23,932 nucleotides of DNA, from NCBI RefSeq assembly GCF_000331775.1, contig NZ_CAPJ01000265.1, positions 1 through 23,932 on the forward strand, written 5' to 3'. Below are positions 14,640 to 23,082 of this stretch, one piece after another. The notes beneath the pieces are model-generated. The model was not told where the DNA came from, did not search any database, and saw only the letters and a program-made list of their open reading frames with translations. Each line of letters begins with the position of its first letter. Positions within the stretch are counted from its first letter, which is position 1. The position numbers and the translations under genes were made by a program. The DNA comes from Xanthomonas translucens pv. translucens DSM 18974. Lineage in GTDB: Bacteria; Pseudomonadota; Gammaproteobacteria; Xanthomonadales; Xanthomonadaceae.

Positions 14640-17360
14640 ATGCAGCACACCCGTCCCATCGATCGCCTCACCTGCGCCATCGCCCTCGCCCTGACCCTGT
14701 CCACGCCCGCGTTCGCGGACGCGCTCAACGAGCGCACCACCACCCTGGATTCGGTCAATGTGCAGGCCGATCAGGCACCGGCGCCCGGCTCGATCAACGA
14801 GCAGCGCCTGTCCGCCAGCGTCAACAGCGTGATGGACAAACAGCAGCTCGATGCCGTTCCGTCGGCGGGCATCGCCGATGTCGTCGCGCACATGCCAGGT
14901 TTGTCGGCCTACAGCGACATGCACCTGGGCCAGGCCACCACCGGCGAGAACGCCTACGTCAGCATCCGCGGCATGGACGCCAGCTACAACGCCTACACCC
15001 TCAACGGCTTCGGCATGCCCGAGACCGACTCGTCCACGCGCGCGATCTCGTTGAACATGCTGGCCCCGTTCGGCATCCAGTCGGTGCAGGTGTCCAAGGC
15101 GCCGACGCCGGACATGCCCGGCGATGCGGTCGGCGGCGCCATCGACATGCGCACTCCCAGCGCATTCGACTTCGACGGCGATTTCCACGGCAAGACCACC
15201 GCGCAGGGCCAGTTCAGCGAACTCGCCTCGGACCTGGGCGGCAAGGACAAGGGCGGCACGCTGCAGCAGGAGCTGGCCTGGAAGTTCGGCGACAACCAGG
15301 CGTTCGGCCTGTATGCCTCTGCCTACTACGGCAAGAACAACAACATGGCGCAGGCGCCTGCGCCCAACAGCAAGTACGTGCCGCTGGATCCGGCGCAAGC
15401 CAACGCCAGCGACCTGCGCGATGTCGGCCCACTGCTCAGCACGCGCTACAAGTACAGCGTCTATACCAGCCAGATCGAACGCTACGGCGGCAATCTCGCG
15501 CTCGATTGGCAGGGCGAGCACAGTGCGTTGTACGCGCGCGCCATCTACGGCAGCTACGCCGTCAGCGGGCAGCAGGACCAGTCCAGCGCGCGCCTGGAAA
15601 CCTATCTCAACCAGCCCACCGCGGTGCGCGGCGGCTACTTCAATACGCACGACATCGAAGAAAAACTGGCGACGCTGCAACTGGGCGGCCAGACCACGCT
15701 GGACCGCCTGCACGTCGACTACGGCACCTCGTTCGGCCGCGGCACCCGCAGCCGGCCCGATTACATCTCCGCCAGCCTGTACGGCTTCACCCCCGGCAGC
15801 TTCGCCTTCGACCTCAGCGATCCGACCTATCCGAGCATCGGCCCAAGTTCCAGCGCGCTGAAAAACTACTTCTACAACCTGGATTCGTCGTTGCTGTGGA
15901 AGGTGCAGGGCCATGACGCCGGCAGCCACGACAACCGCCTCAATGCGCATACCGACATCAGCTACCGCGTGGACGGCGACGTGCTGGACAGCGTCAAGAT
16001 CGGCCTGGCCGCCGACCACGCCGACCGCGGCGCCTACGATCATCCGTTCTTCCACAAGGACGGCAACTTCGTGTCCAACGGTCCTTACTTCGGCGGACCC
16101 AACTACGCCTTCCCCACCGCCGGCGGCCCGCCGCTGAGCGCGATCCCCGGGCGCACGACCTCCGGCGCCTTCGACGGCCGCTACGCCGGTCCGTTCAAGA
16201 TCCTGGACCGCAACTGGATGCTGGCGCAGGCGCTGCCCTACAAGTACGTCAACGATCCCAAGGGCGCGGGGGTCTATACCGCCAACGACTACAACGCCAA
16301 CACCACCTCCAGCACCGAAGCGATCTATTCCGGTTACGCGATGGCCACGCTGCACTTCGGCGCGGTGACCGTGCTGCCCGGCGTGCGCTACGAACTGACC
16401 CGCTATTCGGCCGACGCCTGGCAATCCAGCGGCGACGGCAGCAATGGCCAGTTCGTCAGCAACGGCCGGACCTATGGCGAAGTGTTGCCCGGCATCAGCC
16501 TCAACTATCGCCCGGACGACCTCACCGTCTACCGCGCCTCACTGCGCCGCAGCTTCAGCCGCCCGGCGTTCGGCCTGATCTCCGGCGAGACGGTCTACAC
16601 CATCGCCCCCAACAACACGGTGCTGGGCATTTCCAAGCCCAATCCGGACCTCAATCCGAGCAAGGCCGACAACGCCGACCTGTCCGCGGAGTTCTACGAC
16701 CACAACGGCGGCGTGCTCAGCGCTGCGACCTACTACAAGCGCATCACCGGCTTCATCTATACCTCGCAATCGGCCACCAGCAACGACAACACGCTCGGCG
16801 GCCTGGTGCCCACCGGCACCACGTTCGAGAACGGCGTGCCGGTGACCATGCCGCAGAACGGCGGCAGCGCCAAGCTCTACGGCGTGGAGCTGGCGCTGAG
16901 CAAGCGCCTGCAGGATCTGCCGGGCTTCTGGGGCAATTTCGGCGCTACCGCCAACCTCACCCTGCAGCACAGCTCGGCCGACAGCAAGCGCGCCGACCAG
17001 CCGGAGAACACCTGGTTGCCGCGCGCGCCGCAGCGCATCTACAACCTGGACCTGTTCTACGACGACAGCAAGCTGCGCGCCGACCTGAGCTACAACTACA
17101 CCGGCCTGCAGTTGCTCGGCCTGACCAGCGACCGGCTCAACTACTACCTGCAGCCGGTGAAGTCGCTGGACTTGAACGCCACCTACCACCTGCCGCACGG
17201 CATCGACGTGGGCGTGTCGGCCAAGAACCTGCTCAATGCGGCCACGTTCTACGAAACCCAGGGCAAGTCCACCCGCTACATGGCCTACGACCCCGGCGCC
17301 GACGGCGCCTATGTCGAAACCGGGCGGGTGTACATGCTGACCTTGGGCTACACCTACTGA
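14640..17360 (+). CDS. TonB-dependent outer membrane receptor (Xanthomonas/Caulobacter type)
   Basis: The protein has 906 residues from ATG 14640, with a weak GCGAG upstream. The signal peptide ends at TPAFA (about 26). A TonB-box-like TTLDSVNVQA follows at about 35-44. The plug domain shows IADVVAHMPGLSAYSD, AYVSIRGMDASYNAYTLNG and VQVSKAPTPDMPGDAVGGAIDMRTPSAFD, the pattern of the TonB-Xanth-Caul group often tied to plant-derived carbohydrates or nutrients. The 22-strand barrel ends with GRVYMLTLGYTY (final aromatic residue). VLPGVRYELTRYSAD and YRASLRRSFSRPAFGLISG are conserved barrel strands. The substrate is unknown. Its neighbour is a secreted PI-PLC, which suggests an inositol phosphate or glycerophosphoinositol ligand, or another lipid product; this is inference from context. 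Transcription is probably from the leader with two inverted repeats. Confidence 0.93.
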   Translation: MQHTRPIDRLTCAIALALTLSTPAFADALNERTTTLDSVNVQADQAPAPGSINEQRLSASVNSVMDKQQLDAVPSAGIADVVAHMPGLSAYSDMHLGQATTGENAYVSIRGMDASYNAYTLNGFGMPETDSSTRAISLNMLAPFGIQSVQVSKAPTPDMPGDAVGGAIDMRTPSAFDFDGDFHGKTTAQGQFSELASDLGGKDKGGTLQQELAWKFGDNQAFGLYASAYYGKNNNMAQAPAPNSKYVPLDPAQANASDLRDVGPLLSTRYKYSVYTSQIERYGGNLALDWQGEHSALYARAIYGSYAVSGQQDQSSARLETYLNQPTAVRGGYFNTHDIEEKLATLQLGGQTTLDRLHVDYGTSFGRGTRSRPDYISASLYGFTPGSFAFDLSDPTYPSIGPSSSALKNYFYNLDSSLLWKVQGHDAGSHDNRLNAHTDISYRVDGDVLDSVKIGLAADHADRGAYDHPFFHKDGNFVSNGPYFGGPNYAFPTAGGPPLSAIPGRTTSGAFDGRYAGPFKILDRNWMLAQALPYKYVNDPKGAGVYTANDYNANTTSSTEAIYSGYAMATLHFGAVTVLPGVRYELTRYSADAWQSSGDGSNGQFVSNGRTYGEVLPGISLNYRPDDLTVYRASLRRSFSRPAFGLISGETVYTIAPNNTVLGISKPNPDLNPSKADNADLSAEFYDHNGGVLSAATYYKRITGFIYTSQSATSNDNTLGGLVPTGTTFENGVPVTMPQNGGSAKLYGVELALSKRLQDLPGFWGNFGATANLTLQHSSADSKRADQPENTWLPRAPQRIYNLDLFYDDSKLRADLSYNYTGLQLLGLTSDRLNYYLQPVKSLDLNATYHLPHGIDVGVSAKNLLNAATFYETQGKSTRYMAYDPGADGAYVETGRVYMLTLGYTY

Positions 17361-17370
17361 CGGCCGGCCA

Positions 17371-17395
17371 GCCTCCGGCGCATCGCGCCGGAGGC
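17371..17395. terminator. Strong hairpin after the TonB receptor gene
   Basis: GCCTCCGGCGC (17371-17381) and GCGCCGGAGGC (17385-17395) form a perfect 11-base stem with a three-base ATC loop, 10 bases after the stop codon. There is no T-tract on either strand, so it may protect the 3' end or assist termination rather than act as a canonical intrinsic terminator. Confidence 0.6.
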
Positions 17396-17536
17396 GTGGC
17401 GGCGTCGCTCGCGCATGCGCTGCGGATGCGGCCGTGGCAATGCCGGCGGCATTCCCAGTCAGCGGGGAGCCAGCCATTTCACGCCGCTACTCGCGGCACA
17501 TGGGCATGGTGACGGCCATTCATTCTGGAGTCGCCG

Positions 17537-18487
17537 ATGTCCCGTCTTTCGCTTCCACTCGCCTGCCTCGCCGTGCTGTTCGCCAGCGCGGGCGGCATTG
17601 CCTCGGCACAGCCGCCCGCACACGCCGCAGCGGCGCCTGACAGCGGCGAGCGTTCGCCGCTGCGCGCGCAGGTCCTGCTGGATCGCGCGCACTTCTCGCC
17701 GGGCGAAATCGACGGCCAGCCGGGCTCCAACCAGCGCCGCGCCGTGTCGGGCTTCCAGACCGCACGCGGACTGCCCGTCAACGGCGAACTCGACGAAGCC
17801 ACCTGGCAAGCGCTGGCGCAGGACGCCGCACCCGCACTGATCGCCTACACGCTCACCGCCGAGGACGTCGCCGGGCCCTTCCCCAAGATTCCCAAGGACA
17901 CCGAGGAAAAAGCCAAGCTGCCGGCGCTGGGCTACGAATCGGTGCAGGAGCGCCTGGGCGAACGCTTCCATGCCGCGCCTGCGTTGCTGCAGGCGCTCAA
18001 CCCATCGATCGATCTCGGCCAGGCCGGCGCCAGCGTGCAGGTACCGAACGTCCTCGGCACGCCCGCACTGCCGAAGGCGGCCAAGCTCGTCGTCGACAAG
18101 TCCGACTCCACCGTGCGCCTGCTCGACGCCAACGGCGCGATCCTGGCCCAGTTTCCCGCCTCCACCGGCAGCGAACACGATCCGCTGCCGATCGGCGACT
18201 GGAAGATCAAGGGCGTGGCGCGGCACCCGACCTACCACTACAACCCCAAGCTGTTCTGGGACGCCGACCAATCCACCAAGAAGGCCACGCTGGCCGCAGG
18301 CCCGAACAATCCGGTCGGCGAAGTGTGGATCGATCTGTCCAAGGACCACTACGGCCTGCACGGCACGCCGGAGCCATCGCGGGTCGGCAAGGGGCAATCG
18401 CATGGTTGCGTGCGCCTGACCAATTGGGATGCGCTGACCGTCGCCGCCGCGGTGAACGCGTCGGTACCGGTGACCATGCAGGAGTGA
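17537..18487 (+). CDS. L,D-transpeptidase (YkuD) with N-terminal peptidoglycan-binding domain
   Basis: The protein has 316 residues from ATG 17537, with CTGGAG (17525-17530) upstream. The signal peptide ends near ASAQ (about 25). A PG_binding_1-like unit follows at about 40-95 ([40 protein letters not shown]). The YkuD domain starts at about 190 ([18 protein letters not shown]) and ends with [10 protein letters not shown] then [12 protein letters not shown]: His275, His289 and nucleophile Cys291. These enzymes form 3-3 cross-links in peptidoglycan or attach proteins to it; some of this architecture lack cross-linking activity and act as amidases, so the exact reaction is open. The M23 gene follows after four bases, so the two are cotranscribed. 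Confidence 0.92.
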   Translation: MSRLSLPLACLAVLFASAGGIASAQPPAHAAAAPDSGERSPLRAQVLLDRAHFSPGEIDGQPGSNQRRAVSGFQTARGLPVNGELDEATWQALAQDAAPALIAYTLTAEDVAGPFPKIPKDTEEKAKLPALGYESVQERLGERFHAAPALLQALNPSIDLGQAGASVQVPNVLGTPALPKAAKLVVDKSDSTVRLLDANGAILAQFPASTGSEHDPLPIGDWKIKGVARHPTYHYNPKLFWDADQSTKKATLAAGPNNPVGEVWIDLSKDHYGLHGTPEPSRVGKGQSHGCVRLTNWDALTVAAAVNASVPVTMQE

Positions 18488-18491
18488 GCGG

Positions 18492-19220
18492 ATGAAGACG
18501 CTGCCGAGCCTGGCGTTGCTGGTGGTGGCGGTCGCGCTGGGCTATTGGATGCTGCGCGATGGCGTGCAGGTCAGGCCGAGCGCGGTAGCGGCCGCCGCGG
18601 CCAGCGGCGAGACAGCGACTGCCACGCCCACGGTGTCGCCTGCTGCTGCGCCGGCAGCGGCGCAGTCGCCACCGGAGGCGACCATCCCCGCGTCTGCGCC
18701 CACCGCAGCGGACACCCCACCCACGCCGCCTGCCGCGACCGCAGCGACGGCGACAGCGGCCGCCGCGCCGGCGAATAACGGCGCCGACCTGCTGATCCCG
18801 GTGCAAGGCGTGAGCCGCGACCAATTGCAGGACACCTTCACCGACGCCCGCAGCCAGGGCCGCCGCCACGACGCGATCGACATCCTGGCACCGGCCGGCA
18901 CGCCGGTGCTGGCGGTGGCCGACGGCAACGTGGAAAAGCTGTTCGACAGCGAGCGCGGCGGCCTCACCGTGTACCAGTTCGAACCCAGCGGCCGCTATGC
19001 GTACTACTACGCGCACTTGCAACGCTATGCCGATGGGCTGGCGGAAAAGCAGCCGATCCGCCGCGGCCAGGTGCTCGGCTATGTCGGCAGCACCGGCAAT
19101 GCCGACCCCGGCGCGCCGCACCTGCATTTCGAAGTGCACCGGCTTGGCCCGGAAAAGCAGTGGTGGAAGGGCGAATCGCTCAATCCGTATCCGCTGCTGC
19201 GCGGCGAGCAGCGGCTGTAG
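18492..19220 (+). CDS. Membrane-anchored M23 (LytM-type) peptidoglycan endopeptidase
   Basis: The protein has 242 residues. An N-terminal membrane helix (5-21, LPSLALLVVAVALGYWM) anchors it in the inner membrane. An Ala/Pro/Thr-rich linker (about 33-96) spans the periplasm, and the M23 domain lies at about 100-235. All active-site residues are present: His126 and Asp130 (HDAID), His175 (YYAHL), and His210 and His212 (HLHFEV). It is therefore predicted to be an active zinc endopeptidase cutting peptide cross-links, unlike the degenerate LytM activators such as EnvC and NlpD. It is four bases downstream of the L,D-transpeptidase gene. The pair would cut and reseal peptidoglycan. The linker is low-complexity and probably variable in length among strains. 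Confidence 0.92.
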   Translation: MKTLPSLALLVVAVALGYWMLRDGVQVRPSAVAAAAASGETATATPTVSPAAAPAAAQSPPEATIPASAPTAADTPPTPPAATAATATAAAAPANNGADLLIPVQGVSRDQLQDTFTDARSQGRRHDAIDILAPAGTPVLAVADGNVEKLFDSERGGLTVYQFEPSGRYAYYYAHLQRYADGLAEKQPIRRGQVLGYVGSTGNADPGAPHLHFEVHRLGPEKQWWKGESLNPYPLLRGEQRL

Positions 19221-19455
19221 GCGCTAGCGCCGCCGAAGTGCCGCCGCGTTGGCTTCTTGCCCGATGGCGACGGCGGCAGGCCTGGAGCTGCAGACCGCCT
19301 GAGGCCAGGCCCCCGCGCATCCCTGCCACGGCAGGCGTTGCGCACGAGGGCCAGCGGCCACCTTTCCCGCCGCAGGCGCTTGAACCGCAGCGCACCGGCG
19401 CAGCGGTTTTCCACCTGGCGCCGCGCGGCCGGCCGGACTGGCCTGTCATTCGCGT

Positions 19456-19474
19456 GTAAAATTGCGCGTTTTAC
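19456..19474 (+). promoter_or_regulatory. Promoter/operator-like inverted repeat ahead of the motor operon
   Basis: GTAAAA-N7-TTTTAC is a perfect 6-base inverted repeat in a GC-rich surrounding. Its left arm contains TAAAAT (19457-19462), a good -10 box that would put the transcript start near 19469, 14 bases before ATG 19483. A repressor bound here would cover the start site. The 262-base gap after the M23 gene (19221-19482) otherwise shows no gene. Confidence 0.5.
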
Positions 19475-19482
19475 GCACAAGC

Positions 19483-20208
19483 ATGGCGAAAGCTCTTCCA
19501 CGGCCGCCTGTCCCGGGCCCGGCGTTCATTCGCCTCCTCGCACGTCTCACCGACGCCGACATACCGCCATCCAGCCCTGCGCTGGCCGACCGGCTCGGCC
19601 AATGGATCGACTGGACGCGCGCCGTGGCCGTGTCCAGGGCGCTGGACGGCAGGCTGCCCACGATCGACGAGGACGCGCCGTTCGAGAGAGCCAGCGAGAC
19701 CGAATGCGCGCGTGTGCGCGGCGCGCTGGAGCAGTCCATCGCCAGCGACACCGGCCCGGATGCCGGACGCCTCGCTGCCAAACCTGGCCACGGCACCGAC
19801 CCGAACGCCCCGCTCGACTATGCGCCGTTCCGCCAGCGCTACCTGTCGCTGCAGCGGGCGATGCTGACCGCCAGCGGCCGTCTGCGCGGCCAGCTGCGCG
19901 ACACGCTGGCGCGCTCCTCGGCCGACATGGCGCGGCTGGCGGAGGTGGACGCGGTCATGGAACTGACCCTGAGCCCACGCGAACAGACCCTGCTGGCGGC
20001 CGTGCCGGCGCTGCTAGGACAGCATTTCGACCGGCTGCGCGAGGCCGCGCAGCCGGTGCCGGACGCGGCGCAAACGGCGCATACCGCGCCGCGCGCCGGC
20101 GCCTGGCTGGACGTGTTCCGCCAGGACATGCAGCACGTGCTGCGCGCCGAACTGGATATCCGTTTTCACCCCATCGAAGGGCTGCTTGCAGCGCTTCGCA
20201 GCCGCTGA
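19483..20208 (+). CDS. DUF3348 family protein, first gene of the motor-like operon
   Basis: The protein has 241 residues from ATG 19483 (MAKALPRPPVPGPAFIRLLARLTD). A TTG at 19462 in frame lies within the promoter and is unlikely. No signal peptide or membrane helix is seen, so it is probably cytosolic. Recognisable features of the DUF3348 family are the N-terminal FIRLLARLTDADIPPSSPALADRLGQWIDWTRAVAVSRALDG block, YAPFRQRYLSLQRAMLTASGRLRGQLRDTL and MELTLSPREQTLLAAVPALLGQHFDRLRE. The secondary structure looks helical throughout. No nuclease, ATPase, kinase or helicase motif is visible. It is followed after ten bases by the DUF802 channel-like gene. The function is unknown. Because it always needs its neighbours in this arrangement (as I recall from related proteobacteria), it is likely an adaptor or regulator of the membrane complex. 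Confidence 0.82.
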   Translation: MAKALPRPPVPGPAFIRLLARLTDADIPPSSPALADRLGQWIDWTRAVAVSRALDGRLPTIDEDAPFERASETECARVRGALEQSIASDTGPDAGRLAAKPGHGTDPNAPLDYAPFRQRYLSLQRAMLTASGRLRGQLRDTLARSSADMARLAEVDAVMELTLSPREQTLLAAVPALLGQHFDRLREAAQPVPDAAQTAHTAPRAGAWLDVFRQDMQHVLRAELDIRFHPIEGLLAALRSR

Positions 20209-20218
20209 CCGAGACCTC

Positions 20219-22435
20219 ATGTTCAAGAACCTGTTCAATTCCGTCGTGTTCCTGGCCGGCCTCGCCGCCGTGTGCTGGATCGGCGTGGGCTACCTCGGCT
20301 CCAACCCGCTGGGTGCCAGCTTCGCGCTGCTGATCGGCGCCTGCTACGTGGCCGGCGCGCTGGAGCTGTACCGCTACCGGCAGGCCACCGCCACGCTGGT
20401 GCATGGCGTGGAGGACGCGATCGCAGCGCAGTCCGACCTGGGCGGCTGGCTGCAGCGTCTCGATCCCAGCCTGCGCAACGCGGTGCGGCTGCGCATCGAG
20501 GGCGAGCGCGTCGCCCTGCCCGCGCCGGGATTGACCCCGTACCTGGTCGGCCTGCTAGTGCTACTGGGCATGCTCGGTACCTTCCTGGGCATGATGGCGA
20601 CGCTACGCGGCACCGGCCTGGCGCTGGAAAGCGCCACCGACCTGCACGCCATCCGCGACTCGCTGGCCGCACCGGTCAAGGGCCTGGGCTTCGCGTTCGG
20701 CACCTCGATTGCCGGCGTGGCCAGTTCGGCGATGCTCGGCCTGCTCGCCGCGCTGTGCCGGCGCGAGCGGCTGCAGGCGGTACAGGGGCTCGATCTGGCC
20801 ATCGCGACCACGCTGCACGCCCATTCGCAGGCATTCCAGCGCACCGAAGCGTTCAAGCTGCTGCAGCGGCAGACCGACCTGATGCCGGCGCTGATCGATC
20901 GGCTGCAGGCGATGGCAGCGGGCATCGAACAGCAAGGCGCGGCCAGCGGCGAACGCCTGGCCAGCAACCAGGACGCCTTCCACGCAAGGACCGAGGCCGC
21001 CTACACGCGCCTGGCCGGCGCGGTGGAGCAATCGCTGCAGGCCGGCGTCGCCGAGAACGCGCGCGCGCTCGGCGCCGCATTGCAGCCGGTGGTGCAGACC
21101 ACGCTGGACGGCCTGGCGCGCGAAACCGCCACGCTGCACGAACACGTCGGCCAGGCCGTGCAGCGCCAGCTCGATGGCCTGAGCAGCGGCTTCGAGCGCG
21201 CCGCCGCGCGCGCCGCACAGGCATGGGATGCCGCGCTGGCCGGCCAGCGCGACACCAACCAGGCGCTGGTCCAGGATCTGCGCAGTGCGCTGCAAGGCTT
21301 CGGCGACAGCTTCGCGATGCGCTCCAACGGCGTGCTGGATGCCGTATCGGCACGCCTGGACGCCACCGCGGATGGTGCGAAGCGGGCCTGGAACGATGCG
21401 CTGTCGCGCCAGCAAGAGATCAACGCGCAACTGGCGGCGCGCAATGCGCAGGCGCTGGATGCGATCTCGGTGCGCCTGAACGCCACCGCGGATGGCGCCA
21501 GGCAGGCCTGGAACGATGCGCTGTCGCGCCAGGAGGACGTCAACGCCGCCCTGGCCGAGCGCAACGCGCAGGCGCTGGACGCGGTCGCGGCGACGCTGGA
21601 ACAACGCGCCGCAGCGCTGGTCGCGGCCATGCAGCACTCGCATGCGCAATTGCAGGACGCGCTGCAGGCGCGCGACCAGGCGCGCCTGGCCACGTGGACG
21701 GAGACATTCGCCGCGATGGTCGCCGCCTTGAACGCGCAGTGGACGCAAAACGGCGAGCGCGACGCGCAGCGCCAGCAGGAGATCTGCGCCACGCTCGAAC
21801 GCACCGCCACCGCGATCGCGGCGCAGACCCAGGCGCATGCCAGCGACACCATCGCCGAGATCTCGCGCCTGGTGCAGACCGCCTCGGAAGCGCCCAAGGC
21901 CGCCGCCGACGTCGTCGCCGAGCTGCGCCAGAAACTCTCCGAGAGCATGGTCCGCGACACCGCCATGCTGGAAGAGCGCAGCCGCCTGCTCGACACACTG
22001 CACACCTTGCTCGAGGCGGTGAACCACGCCTCCAGCGAGCAACGCACCGCGGTGGACGCCCTGGTCACCACCTCGGCGGACCTGCTCGATCGCGTCGGCA
22101 CCCGCTTCACCGACCACATCCAAGCCCAGACCGGCAATCTTGAATCGGTCGCCGCGCAGGTCGCGGTCGGCGCCACCGAAGTGGCCAGCCTGGGCGATGC
22201 CTTCGGCGGCGCGGTGGAGGCGTTCGGCCAATCGAACGCGGCGCTGCTGGAGCGCCTGCACGGCATCGAACAGGCGCTGGACAAGTCGCTCGCGCGCAGC
22301 GACGAGCAGCTGGCCTACTACGTCGCCCAGGCCAGGGAAGTCATCGACCTGAGCCTGCTGTCGCAGAAGCAGATCATCGAGGAGTTGCGCCAGCTGCCCG
22401 GCCAGCACGCCGACGGCGGGGCCGCAGCGGCATGA
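20219..22435 (+). CDS. DUF802 family protein: MotA/TolQ/ZorA-like channel subunit with long helical tail
   Basis: The protein has 738 residues from ATG 20219. Four membrane helices are seen: about 6-26, 32-53, 106-127 and 155-178. Helices 3 and 4 carry GLLVLLGMLGTFLGMMATLRG and APVKGLGFAFGTSIAGVASSAMLG. These match the channel-forming TM3/TM4 pattern of ExbB/TolQ/MotA/ZorA proteins (LGMLGTFLGM, and A-F-x-T-S-x-x-G). After residue 180 about 560 residues are Ala/Gln/Glu/Arg-rich and helical without membrane segments, ending in EQLAYYVAQAREVIDLSLLSQKQIIEELRQLP. A long cytoplasmic tail on a five-copy channel subunit is the hallmark of ZorA in Zorya phage defence. A near-perfect 40-residue duplication lies in the tail (21332-21571). 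The stop overlaps the next start (ATGA). It is therefore predicted to be the rotating or channel subunit of an ion-driven complex with the OmpA/MotB-like protein. Confidence 0.82.
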   Translation: MFKNLFNSVVFLAGLAAVCWIGVGYLGSNPLGASFALLIGACYVAGALELYRYRQATATLVHGVEDAIAAQSDLGGWLQRLDPSLRNAVRLRIEGERVALPAPGLTPYLVGLLVLLGMLGTFLGMMATLRGTGLALESATDLHAIRDSLAAPVKGLGFAFGTSIAGVASSAMLGLLAALCRRERLQAVQGLDLAIATTLHAHSQAFQRTEAFKLLQRQTDLMPALIDRLQAMAAGIEQQGAASGERLASNQDAFHARTEAAYTRLAGAVEQSLQAGVAENARALGAALQPVVQTTLDGLARETATLHEHVGQAVQRQLDGLSSGFERAAARAAQAWDAALAGQRDTNQALVQDLRSALQGFGDSFAMRSNGVLDAVSARLDATADGAKRAWNDALSRQQEINAQLAARNAQALDAISVRLNATADGARQAWNDALSRQEDVNAALAERNAQALDAVAATLEQRAAALVAAMQHSHAQLQDALQARDQARLATWTETFAAMVAALNAQWTQNGERDAQRQQEICATLERTATAIAAQTQAHASDTIAEISRLVQTASEAPKAAADVVAELRQKLSESMVRDTAMLEERSRLLDTLHTLLEAVNHASSEQRTAVDALVTTSADLLDRVGTRFTDHIQAQTGNLESVAAQVAVGATEVASLGDAFGGAVEAFGQSNAALLERLHGIEQALDKSLARSDEQLAYYVAQAREVIDLSLLSQKQIIEELRQLPGQHADGGAAAA
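21332..21571 (+). repeat. In-gene 120-bp tandem duplication encoding a 40-residue coiled-coil repeat
   Basis: Units 21332-21451 and 21452-21571 are in frame. Blocks such as CGCCACCGCGGATGG (21361 and 21481) and GGCCTGGAACGATGCGCTGT (starting 21385 and 21505) recur exactly 120 bases apart. Both units encode LDA-x-S-x-RL-x-ATADGA-x-x-AWNDALSRQ. A more degenerate copy of the AW-x-x-AL-x-x-Q core lies upstream near 21220-21270. Confidence 0.85.
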
Positions 22436-23082
22436 GCGACGAGCTGGAAATCGACGCCGACGCCGGCGCACCGATCTGGGCGGTGTTCGGCGACCTGATG
22501 TCGGTGCTGCTCGGCGCCTTCGTGCTGATCCTGATCGGCGTGATCGGCGTGCAACTGCAGCTGTCGCACAAGCTGGACGAGGAAGTCCGGCAGCGGCAGG
22601 CCGAGGCGCGGCAACGCAAGACCCTGGAACAGGCGCTGGCCGCGCCGCTGGCGGCAGGCCGGGTGACCCTGGTCGATGGCCGCATCGGCATCCGCGGCAG
22701 CGTGCTGTTCGCGCTCAATTCCGACCAGCTACAACCCGCAGGGCGCGAGCTGCTGAACAGCCTGGCCGCACCGCTGGCCGGGTATCTGAAAGCGCGCGGC
22801 GAGATCCTGATGGTCAGCGGCTTTACCGACGACCGCCAGGTGCGCGACAGCAACCGCCAGTTCGCCGACAACTGGGAACTGTCGGCGCAGCGCGCGCTGA
22901 CCGTGACCCGCGCGCTGATCGAGGAAGGCGTGCCGGCCGACGCGGTGTTCGCGGCCGCGTTCGGTGCGCAGCAACCGGTCAGCCCGAACACCGACGAAGC
23001 CGGACGCGCCAGCAACCGCCGCGTGGAGATGGCGCCGCTGCCGAAGCTGTCCACGTCTGCCGCGAGACCGCATGCGCGCTGA
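22432..23082 (+). CDS. MotB/ZorB-like stator: single membrane helix plus OmpA peptidoglycan-binding domain
   Basis: The protein has 216 residues; ATG 22432 overlaps the DUF802 stop. There is no cleavable signal. One membrane helix (about 16-42, IWAVFGDLMSVLLGAFVLILIGVIGV) holds Asp21 in GDLMS, the place of the proton-accepting aspartate in MotB (Asp32 in E. coli) and ZorB. A short helix (48-72) leads to an OmpA-like domain (about 80-205): VLFALNSDQLQPAGRELL, ILMVSGFTDDRQV, NWELSAQRALTVTRALIEEGV and NRRVEM, with the Asp and Arg positions used to hold diaminopimelate in place. It would anchor the complex to peptidoglycan while ions pass between it and the DUF802 subunit. Its stop overlaps the DUF2894 start by 11 bases. 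Confidence 0.88.
   Translation: MSDELEIDADAGAPIWAVFGDLMSVLLGAFVLILIGVIGVQLQLSHKLDEEVRQRQAEARQRKTLEQALAAPLAAGRVTLVDGRIGIRGSVLFALNSDQLQPAGRELLNSLAAPLAGYLKARGEILMVSGFTDDRQVRDSNRQFADNWELSAQRALTVTRALIEEGVPADAVFAAAFGAQQPVSPNTDEAGRASNRRVEMAPLPKLSTSAARPHAR

Noticed and set aside
14412..16424. A 670-residue open frame on the minus strand opposite the TonB receptor gene
   Set aside because: It is a product of the GC-rich third positions of the receptor gene. The plus-strand protein is clearly a TonB receptor with signal peptide and plug, and the antisense translation has no recognisable domain.
17371..17395. A canonical rho-independent terminator
   Set aside because: The stem is excellent but no T-tract follows on either strand, so it is kept only as a hairpin with probable 3'-end role.
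20603..22471. A 622-residue open frame on the minus strand opposite the DUF802 gene
   Set aside because: Same cause. The plus frame has membrane helices, conserved motifs and start/stop overlap with its neighbour; the antisense frame has none.
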